Part shown: positions 1 to 6,084 of the stretch, in pieces
Layout of the letters: each line of letters begins with the position of its first letter
Numbering within the stretch: the stretch's first letter is position 1
From: an uncultured Collinsella sp.
Lineage (GTDB): Bacteria > Actinomycetota > Coriobacteriia > Coriobacteriales > Coriobacteriaceae
Direction of reading: 5' to 3'
Assembly (NCBI GenBank): GCA_902490365.1
Contig: CABUDQ010000070.1
Location: 1 to 7,007, forward strand
DNA length: 7,007 bases
Notes under the pieces: generated by a model
Seen by the model: only the letters and a program-made list of their open reading frames with translations
Database searches by the model: none
What the model was told of the DNA's origin: nothing
Position numbers and translations under genes: made by a program

Positions 1-2
1 TA

Positions 3-47
3 AGAAAATATCTGGAGGAAAATGCTGATGAATGGGACGAATGGTAA
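3..47 (+). CDS. 3' end of an unseen upstream gene (partial)
   Basis: Only the last 14 codons are inside the window, reading RKYLEENADEWDEW followed by a TAA at 45-47. The charged, tryptophan-containing tail has no stop in this frame back to the window edge. The stop overlaps the start of the next small ORF (ATG at 28-30), an arrangement typical of translationally coupled genes. In Tn916/Tn1549-type conjugative elements a sigma-factor-like gene is often coupled in this way to a small helix-turn-helix gene. Since the next ORF resembles that helix-turn-helix gene, this tail could be the sigma-like protein, but 14 residues are too few to identify it. The stretch could also be noncoding. Confidence 0.4.
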   Translation, partial: RKYLEENADEWDEW

Positions 48-132
48 CGAACCCGGCTACCCGGAAAATGCCCTTGTTCCCTATCCTGTCATTGTGGCAG
101 CGACAATGGTTGTCCGGCGTTTGCCCAGATAA
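28..132 (+). pseudogene. Truncated Tn916-type helix-turn-helix gene remnant
   Basis: A 34-codon ORF begins at ATG 28-30, nine bases after a strong GGAGG at 14-18; an alternative ATG at 22-24 lies too close to it. It overlaps the stop of the preceding reading frame. The segment ALVPYPVIVAAT resembles, from memory, the start of the small HTH proteins of Tn916-like elements, which continue with a G-D-x-x-A pattern and run to roughly 70-90 aa. Here the frame instead reads MVVRRLPR and stops. One base out of frame, 105-119 reads N-G-C-P-A, as expected if a single base had been lost near 103-106. The TAA at 130-132 lies inside the left 44-bp repeat, so the gene appears both frameshifted and cut off by that repeat. 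It may instead be a genuine short peptide. Confidence 0.4.
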
Positions 133-167
133 AACCTGCCAAAATAAACCTGTCCCTTTTTGGCAGG
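124..167 (-). repeat. 44-bp inverted repeat, left copy
   Basis: This copy matches the reverse complement of 3691-3734 at 41 of 44 positions; the differences are at 128, 146 and 164. It contains a perfect 10-bp stem (135-144 with 158-167) around a 13-base loop. It starts immediately beyond the permease stop codon (168-170) and supplies the stop codon of the truncated small ORF on the other strand. Sequence of this type is probably a dispersed intergenic element of the host genome, which is an inference. Confidence 0.85.
130..167 (-). terminator. Intrinsic terminator of the ABC transporter operon
   Basis: Read on the minus strand, the stem CCTGCCAAAA / TTTTGGCAGG pairs perfectly over 10 bp and is followed directly by TTTTAT. 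It begins at the base after the permease TAG. The position and downstream T-run fit an intrinsic terminator, although the stem is only moderately GC-rich and the T-run is short. It is formed entirely by the left 44-bp repeat. Confidence 0.55.
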
Positions 168-2945
168 CTACTCGGCGCTCTTGAGGGCGCCGACCATGTC
201 GATCTTGTTGAGGGTGCGATTGGTAGCGAGGTTGACGATAAACGTAAAGCCAAAGGAAAGCACCACGGCGAGCACGTAGCTTAGCGGCTCGACCTCGACG
301 TCAAAGTACAGCGACGGCATCTGTAAAATGTACGTAAAACTCTCGGCCAGCAAGCCGCCCAGCGGTACGCCCAGCGCGGCTCCGATCGCCGTAAGAATCA
401 ACGTCTCCTTGTTGACGTAGTGGTGCACCTCACCGCGACGAAAGCCCAACACCTTGATGGTCGCCAGCTCGCGTTCGCGCTCGGAGATATTCGTGTTGGA
501 CAGCGTAAACACCACCACAAACGATAGGCACGCCGCCATAAAGGTCACGAGCACCACGACAGAATTGATAATCGTAAAGTTCGCCTCATAGTTTTCCCAA
601 TGCTCGGCCGTACTCGAAATCGTAAGCCAACCGTCACTCTTAAGATTCTTGCTAAACGCAATCTGGTCGTCCGACGAGCCCTTAAGCAGTGCAAAGATGC
701 CGTTGAGTCGAGCGCTGCGACCAAAAGCCTGCTCATAGGTGCCCTGCGTCATGTAAAGCGTGTTGCCCAGATAGTTAAGCGAAATGTCGCTGACTTTGAC
801 CTTGGCAACATTGAGCGACGAATCCTGGACGTGTGCCGTATCGCCCGGCTGAATCCCAAGCACCAGCTGTGAACTTTTGCTCAGATACACGTCTCCGTCA
901 CGCAAAGACAGCGGCTCTTTGGACTCATCCTCCAGGCGCACGTAATCGTCCAAGTCACCCGTGCGGTCATCGGGCACCACGATCAGCTGCACGGTCTCGC
1001 TCTTACCGCCAAACGTAAAGGTGACGTTGTCGGTCATAATCGGCAGGGTCGAGGTCACGGTCACGTTGGAATCATTGGCCGCGCTGCGCTCATCCAATGC
1101 CGCGCACGTCTGCGAAAAATCGTCGGGATTGGCGACCGCCAGCAAGTCATAGCGCGTGATATGCCCGTACTGTTTGGGCGAAAGCGCCACCGACGTATCG
1201 CGGATGCCCATACCGCAGATCACGAGCGCCGTGCAGCCGGCGATACCGAAGATGGTCATAAAGGCGCGCTTTTTGTAGCGGAACAGGTTACGCGCCGCCA
1301 CCTTGTTTAAGAAGCCCATGCGACGCCAGATAAATCCGATACGCTCGAGCAGAATACGCGAGCCGGCACGCGGGGCCTTGGGACGCATGAGCGAGGCTGG
1401 GGTCTCGGCCATCTCGTGGCGGCAGGCGATAATCGTAGCGCCCACCACGCCCACGGCAAACAGCGCCACCGAGACGATTGAGGACACGATGTCGTACGAA
1501 AGCAACATCTGGGGCAGCGAGTACATGTCGTCGAACACCGTAAACAGGAACAGCGGCAAGCCCACAAATCCGATGATGTTGCCGAGCACGCCGCCGATCA
1601 GACACGCCCACAGCGCGTAGTCCACGTATTTGGACAGGATGCGTTCGCGCGAATAACCGAGCGCCTTATACAAGCCGATGAGCGTGCGCTCCTCCTCGAC
1701 CATGCGCGTGGCGGTGGTAAGACTGATGAGCACGGCGACGACAAAGAAGATAAATGGGAAAACCGTGGCGATGGCCTCGATCGAAGAGCTATCGCTCTCG
1801 ACGCTCGAGTAGCTTGCGATGTTACCGCGGTCCTGAATGTACCAGGTGCATTCACCCAGATCGGAAAGCTCGGCGCGGGCATCGGCAAAATGCTGGTCGG
1901 CGGCGGCGCGGCGCCGGTCCAACTCGGCCTGAGCCTGGACGCGCTCCTCGCTGCCCTCGGCCATACGGTTGATGTTATCCTGCTCGATCCCAAAGAGCAT
2001 GGCGGCCTGACGCTCGGCCGTATCCAAGCTTGTCGGCGTGTCAACCGTCAACTCCTGGACGCGCGCCTTCTCACGCTCCTCGCGGATCTTCTCGATATTG
2101 CCCTTGACCTCATTGATCTTTGCCGCGTAGGCATCCGAATAGGAGTTAAGACTCTTGGCTCCCTCGACGATCACGTGGACCGCGGAGTAGGAAGAAGATG
2201 TCGCGGCATCCTCGCTCACATAGAACTTATAGTCCGCCGCCGAAGCAGCGCGAAAGGCGTTGACTGTCGAGTCGGAGCTCACGTCGGTAGGATCGAGGAC
2301 CTCGGCCGTAATGGTGTAATCGCCCGCGGCAAACTGATCCTTGGCGCTTTGGTTGGACGAGCTCGCGTCATTGGCGGCAAAACTCACGGTATCGCCGAGT
2401 TTTTTGCCCGAAGCCTTCAGGAACTTCGAAGTCACCGCGACCTCATCGGCGCTCTCGGGCAAATCGCCGTTCACGAGCACGGGCTGATCAATGTTCTCCT
2501 TGGAGAGACTTTGCACGACCACGCGCTCGTGCGTTGTGCCCACGGCGGTGTAGGCGGTCTCGGTGTAGATGCCCTCGGCCGTCTCGACGCCGTCGACCTC
2601 TTGAATAGCCGCGAGATCGTCGCGCGTAAGGCCATAGGTCGACTGCACGTTAATGTCATAGACATTCTGCTGGTCAAAATAGGCGTCAACCGAATCGCAC
2701 AGGTCCTCGCAGCCCGCCTTAAGGCCGCACATCACGCTCACGCCGAGCGCGGTGATGACCACGATGGACAAGAAGCGCTTAAGACTGCCTCGGATTGTGC
2801 GGTAGATGCCACGGCGAAAAACCGTCGGCACCATATCGTTTGAGCTTTGAGCGGTGCGGTAGGTCGCGAACTCCCGGTCGCGACCCGCGTGCTCCGCATC
2901 GTGGTTTTGTCTGTTTTGGCGATCTTGGTCCATGGGCGCTACCAC
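168..2945 (-). CDS. FtsX/MacB-type ABC transporter permease
   Basis: This is the membrane subunit of an ABC transporter of the FtsX/MacB-like class, paired with the ATPase encoded just upstream. The protein is built as two similar halves, each with one membrane helix, a large extracytoplasmic domain and three membrane helices. The helices lie near residues 57-77, 393-412, 444-470, 485-507, 560-580, 790-815, 845-868 and 888-906. The two FtsX domains cover about 395-515 and 795-915; each carries the family's cytoplasmic motif after its first helix (EEERTLIGLYKALGY at 417-431, ERERELATIKVLGF at 822-835). The first external domain (78-392) is large and contains a charged, probably helical coiled-coil stretch at about 272-365. 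The frame opens at a GTG overlapping the ATPase stop by 7 bases, but the ATG at 2931-2933 (residue 5) is equally plausible and leaves a 5-base gap; neither has a clear ribosome binding site. The hydrophilic 40-residue N-terminus is cytoplasmic. The substrate is unknown; lipids, peptides or other envelope-active compounds are typical for the class. Confidence 0.93.
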   Translation of the reverse strand: MVAPMDQDRQNRQNHDAEHAGRDREFATYRTAQSSNDMVPTVFRRGIYRTIRGSLKRFLSIVVITALGVSVMCGLKAGCEDLCDSVDAYFDQQNVYDINVQSTYGLTRDDLAAIQEVDGVETAEGIYTETAYTAVGTTHERVVVQSLSKENIDQPVLVNGDLPESADEVAVTSKFLKASGKKLGDTVSFAANDASSSNQSAKDQFAAGDYTITAEVLDPTDVSSDSTVNAFRAASAADYKFYVSEDAATSSSYSAVHVIVEGAKSLNSYSDAYAAKINEVKGNIEKIREEREKARVQELTVDTPTSLDTAERQAAMLFGIEQDNINRMAEGSEERVQAQAELDRRRAAADQHFADARAELSDLGECTWYIQDRGNIASYSSVESDSSSIEAIATVFPFIFFVVAVLISLTTATRMVEEERTLIGLYKALGYSRERILSKYVDYALWACLIGGVLGNIIGFVGLPLFLFTVFDDMYSLPQMLLSYDIVSSIVSVALFAVGVVGATIIACRHEMAETPASLMRPKAPRAGSRILLERIGFIWRRMGFLNKVAARNLFRYKKRAFMTIFGIAGCTALVICGMGIRDTSVALSPKQYGHITRYDLLAVANPDDFSQTCAALDERSAANDSNVTVTSTLPIMTDNVTFTFGGKSETVQLIVVPDDRTGDLDDYVRLEDESKEPLSLRDGDVYLSKSSQLVLGIQPGDTAHVQDSSLNVAKVKVSDISLNYLGNTLYMTQGTYEQAFGRSARLNGIFALLKGSSDDQIAFSKNLKSDGWLTISSTAEHWENYEANFTIINSVVVLVTFMAACLSFVVVFTLSNTNISERERELATIKVLGFRRGEVHHYVNKETLILTAIGAALGVPLGGLLAESFTYILQMPSLYFDVEVEPLSYVLAVVLSFGFTFIVNLATNRTLNKIDMVGALKSAE

Positions 2946-3640
2946 TCGATCGTCTCGATAGGCACGGGATTTTGCTGGACCGTCTCGCTCTCCACGCGGC
3001 CACTCTTAAAGCGGATCAGGCGATCGGCCATGGGCGCCAGCGCAGAGTTATGGGTGATGATAATGACCGTGATGCCCTGCTTGCGACAGGTGTCCTGCAG
3101 CAACTGCAAGATCTGCTTGCCGGTTTTGTAGTCGAGTGCACCCGTGGGCTCGTCGCACAAAAGCAGCTTGGGGTTCTTGGCCAGTGCGCGGGCGATGGAC
3201 ACGCGCTGCTGCTCGCCGCCCGATAGCTGCGCGGGGAAGTTGGCGAGGCGCTCGCCCAGGCCAACCTGGCGAAGCGTCTGTTCGGCATCGAGCGAATCGG
3301 GGCAGATCTGAGCTGCGAGCTCGACGTTTTCGAGCGCCGTCAGGTTGGGGACCAGATTGTAGAACTGGAAGACAAAGCCGACGTCGGCGCGGCGGTATTC
3401 CACGAGCTGCGCCTCGTTGGCGGAGCTCACGTCGCGCCCGTCCACCGTCACGGTGCCGGAGGTCGCCGTATCCATGCCGCCCAGAATGTTGAGCGCCGTG
3501 GTCTTGCCGGCACCCGAAGCGCCCAAAATGATGGCGAGCTCGCCGCGCTCGACCGTAAAGCTCGCGCCGTCGAGCGCGTGAATGCGGGCGTCGCCCTCGC
3601 CGTACGCCTTGATGACGTCTTTGAATTCGATATAGGCCAT
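2939..3640 (-). CDS. ABC transporter ATP-binding protein (MacB/LolD-like)
   Basis: This is the cytoplasmic ATPase that powers the adjacent FtsX-type permease. At 233 aa it has the usual length for stand-alone subunits of the MacB/LolD group. All catalytic motifs are intact: Walker A GASGAGKT at 40-47, Q-loop glutamine 92 in FVFQFYNLVP, signature LSGGEQQR at 139-146, Walker B LLLCDEP at 159-165 with catalytic Glu164, D-loop ALD at 168-170 and switch His197. The ATG at 3638-3640 has a weak GGGA about 8-11 bases upstream; no better start is seen. It is the first gene of a two-gene operon, and its TAG (2939-2941) overlaps or nearly touches the permease start, which suggests translational coupling. 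No sensor kinase or response regulator gene lies alongside, unlike many bacitracin-type systems of this fold. What is transported cannot be inferred from the ATPase. Confidence 0.95.
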   Translation of the reverse strand: MAYIEFKDVIKAYGEGDARIHALDGASFTVERGELAIILGASGAGKTTALNILGGMDTATSGTVTVDGRDVSSANEAQLVEYRRADVGFVFQFYNLVPNLTALENVELAAQICPDSLDAEQTLRQVGLGERLANFPAQLSGGEQQRVSIARALAKNPKLLLCDEPTGALDYKTGKQILQLLQDTCRKQGITVIIITHNSALAPMADRLIRFKSGRVESETVQQNPVPIETIEW

Positions 3641-3673
3641 CGATTAATTCCCATCTGGTCGGATAACTCTTTA

Positions 3674-3679
3674 GTATTA
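3674..3679 (-). promoter_or_regulatory. Possible -10 box of the ABC operon
   Basis: The minus strand reads TAATAC here, 34 bases before the ATPase ATG. The 44-bp repeat begins 12 bases further upstream, so any -35 region would fall inside or at the edge of the repeat, where only T-rich sequence with poor agreement to TTGACA is found. This is a weak prediction; a start site inside the repeat (TATAAA, near 3725-3730) is an alternative. Confidence 0.22.
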
Positions 3680-3690
3680 CCCATTTCCCA

Positions 3691-3734
3691 CCTACCAAAA
3701 AGGGACAGGTTCATTTTGGCAGGTTTTATATGGG
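3691..3734 (+). repeat. 44-bp inverted repeat, right copy
   Basis: This is the inverted partner of 124-167, with 41 of 44 positions identical. Its internal stem (3691-3700 with 3714-3723) has one mismatch and is followed on the + strand by TTTTAT. It sits between the divergent starts of the ABC operon and the CLC transporter gene, where no upstream + strand gene needs a terminator. Beyond the 44 bp, the octamer ATGGTTGT also recurs (106-113 on the + strand, 3773-3780 on the minus strand), so the two copies may derive from a longer element with different internal lengths. Confidence 0.85.
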
Positions 3735-3780
3735 GAAACGGGGAGCGAAGGCGGGCGCTGGGGACGTCCAGCACAACCAT

Positions 3781-3809
3781 TTGACCCAAACCACGCCCGC
3801 CGCTATGAT
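3781..3809 (+). promoter_or_regulatory. Sigma70-type promoter of the CLC-F gene
   Basis: TTGACC at 3781-3786 and TATGAT at 3804-3809 are separated by exactly 17 bases, close to the ideal housekeeping promoter. Transcription should begin near 3816, which coincides with the first base of the putative riboswitch stem P1 and leaves a leader of about 141 nt before the GTG start. The match of promoter position to the start of the RNA structure is mutual support for both. Confidence 0.7.
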
Positions 3810-3815
3810 GCCGCT

Positions 3816-3896
3816 GCGGAATGAACGTCTCCGTTGGGCGCGCCAGCCAAACTATCGCGTCGCCCTAAACCGCCTTGTTGCTGATGACTTCTGCTG
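3816..3896 (+). ncRNA. Variant fluoride riboswitch aptamer (crcB-motif-like)
   Basis: Several parts match the known fluoride aptamer. GCGGA (3816-3820) and UCCGU (3830-3834) form P1 around the loop AUGAACGUC (3821-3829). The 3' part has UAAACCGCC (3866-3874) and GCUGAUGAC (3880-3888), close to the conserved AACCGCC...GGCUGAUGAC of the family. GACUUC (3886-3891) can pair with GAACGUC (3823-3829) if one C is bulged, giving the expected pseudoknot with A-U pairs where the usual family members have G-C. The gene downstream encodes a CLC-F type transporter, a known target of this riboswitch. Departures: about 30 bases, including a hairpin (GGGCG 3836-3840 with CGCCC 3861-3865), lie between P1 and UAAAC where only a few bases are normal, and P2 is weak (two G-C pairs). 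It is a variant or degenerate member; a covariance-model search was not possible. Confidence 0.6.
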
Positions 3897-3947
3897 TTAC
3901 GTGATGTCCTTTGGGCATCACGCCGCGGCAGGAGTCTTTTTTGTTTT
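3886..3947 (+). terminator. Riboswitch-controlled intrinsic terminator
   Basis: GACTTCTGCTG (3886-3896) pairs over 11 bp, including G-T pairs, with CGGCAGGAGTC (3926-3936). After a 3x3 internal loop, CGTGATG (3900-3906) pairs perfectly with CATCACG (3916-3922), closed by a 9-base loop. The T-run TTTTTTGTTTT (3937-3947) follows at once. The 5' strand of this hairpin starts with the same GACUUC that would form the aptamer pseudoknot, so the two folds exclude each other. That is the expected ON-switch layout: ligand bound, terminator prevented, gene expressed. The ribosome binding site GGAGGAG begins right after the T-run. Confidence 0.85.
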
Positions 3948-3956
3948 GGAGGAGAA

Positions 3957-5192
3957 GTGTCGGAAAACAGTGCATCGAGCAGAATCAAACGCCTGCTCAA
4001 CACCTATAGCGGCCTCATGCTTATGGGTGCCGTCGGAATCCCTATTGGCATCATCGTCGGTGCAATTTGTGCCCTCTTTGGTCGCGTGCTCCTGGCAATC
4101 GGCGCCTTCCGCGACGAGCACATCACCCTGCTCCTTCCCTTCCTCGCCCTCATGGGCTTGGCCATCGTATTTGCCTACCGCACCTGGGGCAAAGGCACCG
4201 ATCGGGGCATGAGCTTAGTATTCGACGTAGGTCACGGACGCGAGGACGCCATCTCCCCGCGTTTGGTGCCGCTCATTATGCTGAGTACGTGGGGGACGCA
4301 TCTCTTTGGCGGTAGTGCGGGACGCGAGGGCGTAGCGGTGCAGATCGGCGCCACCGTCTCACATTGGATCGGCCGACGTCTACCTTTCCGCGACCCCGGC
4401 AACACGTTTTTGCTCATTGGTATGGCCGCTGGCTTTGCCGGACTCTTTCGAACGCCGCTCGCCGCTACGGTCTTTGCTGTCGAGGTGCTGGTCGCCGGAC
4501 GCATGGAATACCGCGCGCTGTTTCCCGCGCTTACGGCTTCACTTGCCGCAAGCATGACCTCGGGCGCCCTGGGGCTCGAGAAGTTCGAGGTCGCCGTTAC
4601 CGCCTCGTATGCGCTCGACCTCCCCGGTCTTGGACGGCTGGCGCTGCTGGGCATCGCGTTCGGCATGGTCGGTGGAGCTTTTGCCTGGTGCCTTGCCCAC
4701 GCCAAGACCCTTGCGGCGCGGCTGCTCCCCAACCCTTACATACGCGTTGCCGTTATGAGCCTTGCACTGTCAGCGATTCTGTTTGCACTATGGCAGGGTC
4801 GATACTGCGGTCTTGGCACCAACCTGATATCGGCGGCGCTCGACGGTGACGGCAAGGTCGCCATCATGCCTTGGGACTGGGCGCTCAAATTTGCGCTCAC
4901 CATTGCCACGCTTGCCGCAGGATATCAAGGTGGTGAGGTGACGCCGCTGTTCTCCATCGGAGCAAGCCTGGGTGTCGTGCTCGCCGGGATTCTCGGCATG
5001 TCCGTCGAGCTCTGCGCCGCACTGGGCTACGCCGCCGTCTTTGGCAGCGCCACCAACACGCTGCTCGCGCCGATCCTCATTGGCTGCGAGGTCTTTGGCT
5101 TTGGCAATCTGCCCGCCTTCTTTATTGTCTGCGTCGTGGCCTACCTGTTCAACATGGACAAGTCGATCTACACCCTGCAAGAGCGAGCGTAG
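3957..5192 (+). CDS. CLC-F type fluoride/proton antiporter
   Basis: This is a polytopic membrane protein of the CLC family, probably exporting fluoride in exchange for protons. At 411 aa it has the compact length of the CLC-F branch, without CBS domains. The gating glutamate is Glu124 in GGSAGREG. GGEVTP at 325-330 replaces the chloride-type GxFxP motif and provides Glu327 and Thr329. Met85 precedes the gating motif, and Tyr405 lies near the C-terminus. From memory these correspond to Met79, Glu118, Glu318, Thr320 and Tyr396 of the characterised Enterococcus CLC-F, with a constant offset of 6 and then 9, which argues against an ordinary chloride channel. The start is GTG at 3957-3959 behind GGAGGAG (3948-3954); the spacing is short, but no in-frame ATG with a better site exists nearby. 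The gene has its own promoter, riboswitch-like leader and terminator, is divergent from the ABC operon and convergent with the alkyltransferase gene. Confidence 0.93.
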   Translation: MSENSASSRIKRLLNTYSGLMLMGAVGIPIGIIVGAICALFGRVLLAIGAFRDEHITLLLPFLALMGLAIVFAYRTWGKGTDRGMSLVFDVGHGREDAISPRLVPLIMLSTWGTHLFGGSAGREGVAVQIGATVSHWIGRRLPFRDPGNTFLLIGMAAGFAGLFRTPLAATVFAVEVLVAGRMEYRALFPALTASLAASMTSGALGLEKFEVAVTASYALDLPGLGRLALLGIAFGMVGGAFAWCLAHAKTLAARLLPNPYIRVAVMSLALSAILFALWQGRYCGLGTNLISAALDGDGKVAIMPWDWALKFALTIATLAAGYQGGEVTPLFSIGASLGVVLAGILGMSVELCAALGYAAVFGSATNTLLAPILIGCEVFGFGNLPAFFIVCVVAYLFNMDKSIYTLQERA

Positions 5193-5220
5193 AAAGATGT
5201 CCAAGCAGGTGGTCTCAACC

Positions 5221-5358
5221 GGAAACTGCGTCCCACTCTGAGGCTGTATTCCGGGACACGGTTTCCGCTTGGGAAGCCATTCGGAAAGCGCATCCCGCGT
5301 TAAAACGGAATTCCGGGACGTGGTTTCCGTCTGAGCTTCCATTCGAAAAGCGCGTCCC
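5221..5358. repeat. Array of five alternating inverted half-sites
   Basis: A 14-base unit close to GGGACRYGGTTTCC occurs five times with alternating orientation: minus at 5221-5234, plus at 5253-5266, minus at 5283-5296, plus at 5315-5328 and minus at 5345-5358. Start-to-start distances are 32, 30, 32 and 30 bases. Equivalently, a 50-bp imperfect palindrome (5248-5297) repeats as 5310-5359 with a 62-bp period, preceded by a third right half. Neighbouring half-sites can pair into hairpins with about 3 mismatches in 14-15. The array fills the gap between the convergent CLC-F and alkyltransferase genes. No T-run follows any arm, so plain intrinsic termination is not evident; an extragenic palindromic repeat or protein-binding array is possible. 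Confidence 0.8.
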
Positions 5359-5398
5359 GTTCTTTCACGGCGTCTTGGCTATGCAAAGTGTCCTGGCG

Positions 5399-5980
5399 TT
5401 ATTCCTCGTACGCGCCCTCAAGCCGAAGCAGCCATTCCTTGCGGTCAAGGCCGCCAGCATATCCGTTAAGCGACCCGTCGGCTGCCACCACGCGATGGCA
5501 CGGCACGATAATCGAAATAGGGTTGCGAGCGACCGCAGCCCCCACCGCGCGAGGAGATACAACGGGCGCCTCGTTTCCCGGCACACGATGTCGAGCCGCA
5601 ACACGCTGGGCGATCTCGCCATACGTAGCGACCTCGCCACGCGGAATTGAAAGCAGCTCAAACCAAACCTCACGCTGAAACGCCGTGCCAATCAAATGCA
5701 ACGGCGGCGTAAACCGAGGTTCCTGCCCTGCAAAATAAGCATTCAGCCAAGCCCAAGAACGCTCAAGCACCGAAGAGGCCGCACCATTTGCCGGACTCAC
5801 CGAAGACATCCCACCGGTACCAGAAACCGCATCGGCGCCTTCGACGTACTCCGCATCTTCTTTGAGCAGTGTAGAGCCAAAGTGCTCCTGCCTCTCAAAC
5901 CAAAGCCCCGTCAGACCGCGGCCATCAGCGGCAAGCAGGATTTCGCCCAAAGGCGAAGCAAACGTCGTCGTGACCACCAA
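5399..5980 (-). CDS. ogt: Methylated-DNA--protein-cysteine methyltransferase
   Basis: This is a suicide DNA-repair protein that transfers the alkyl group from O6-alkylguanine (and O4-alkylthymine) to its own cysteine. The active-site motif IIVPCHRVV places the acceptor at Cys161, with His162 next to it. The arginine finger is Arg144 in RAVGAAVARNP, the DNA-binding domain has YGEIA at 120-124, and the C-terminal GYAGGLDRKEWLLRLEG (173-189) carries the conserved glutamate. At 193 aa it is longer than the common 160-175. Extra sequence lies in a Gly/Ser/Ala-rich linker around 43-70 and in about 10 residues (129-142) between the two DNA-binding helices. The frame opens with TTG at 5978-5980, but GTG at 5975-5977 is the better start, six bases after AAAGGAG. 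Third codon positions are richer in T and A than in the permease gene. A TATTAT (minus strand, 6005-6010) is a likely -10 box. Confidence 0.93.
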   Translation of the reverse strand: MVVTTTFASPLGEILLAADGRGLTGLWFERQEHFGSTLLKEDAEYVEGADAVSGTGGMSSVSPANGAASSVLERSWAWLNAYFAGQEPRFTPPLHLIGTAFQREVWFELLSIPRGEVATYGEIAQRVAARHRVPGNEAPVVSPRAVGAAVARNPISIIVPCHRVVAADGSLNGYAGGLDRKEWLLRLEGAYEE

Positions 5981-6004
5981 CGGCTCCTTTCAAAACTCCG
6001 CACC

Positions 6005-6010
6005 ATAATA
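6005..6010 (-). promoter_or_regulatory. Possible -10 box of the alkyltransferase gene
   Basis: The minus strand reads TATTAT, about 28 bases before the GTG start and upstream of the AAAGGAG ribosome binding site. No good -35 is found at 16-18 bases: TTGTCT is only 13 bases away and TTGGGG is 19 away. If used, it would give a leader of roughly 20 nt and make ogt independent of asd transcription. Confidence 0.3.
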
Positions 6011-6055
6011 CCGCGAATTGTGCAGACAACCCCAATCGACCCCAAAGTCATCCAA

Positions 6056-6084
6056 GGCGGCAGGCGCGAAGCGCCGAGGCCGCC
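6056..6084. other. GC-rich hairpin upstream of ogt
   Basis: GGCGGC (6056-6061) pairs with GCCGCC (6079-6084), and inside it GGCGC (6063-6067) pairs with GCGCC (6071-6075) around a GAA loop (TTC on the minus strand), with a 1x3 internal loop. On the minus strand it is followed by TTGG, not a T-run, so termination of asd read-through would be weak at best. The rest of 6085-6185 holds no supportable gene; the minus strand there is rich in G-runs (at 6115-6119, 6127-6129, 6135-6138 and 6151-6154). Confidence 0.45.

Noticed and set aside
1890..2843. Long + strand open frame (317 codons) antisense to the permease gene
   Set aside because: It lies fully opposite a gene with clear FtsX domains. The arginine/leucine-rich, domain-free translation is what high-GC codon usage produces on the opposite strand.
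3836..3865. GGGCG/CGCCC stem as the true P1 of the fluoride riboswitch
   Set aside because: It directly precedes UAAAC as P1 should, but its loop lacks the AUG-type sequence and has nothing complementary to GACUUC; the stem at 3816-3834 fits the pseudoknot and transcript start better.
5221..5358. CRISPR-like short repeats
   Set aside because: The units alternate in orientation, the stretches between them are themselves similar from copy to copy rather than unique spacers, and no cas genes are present.
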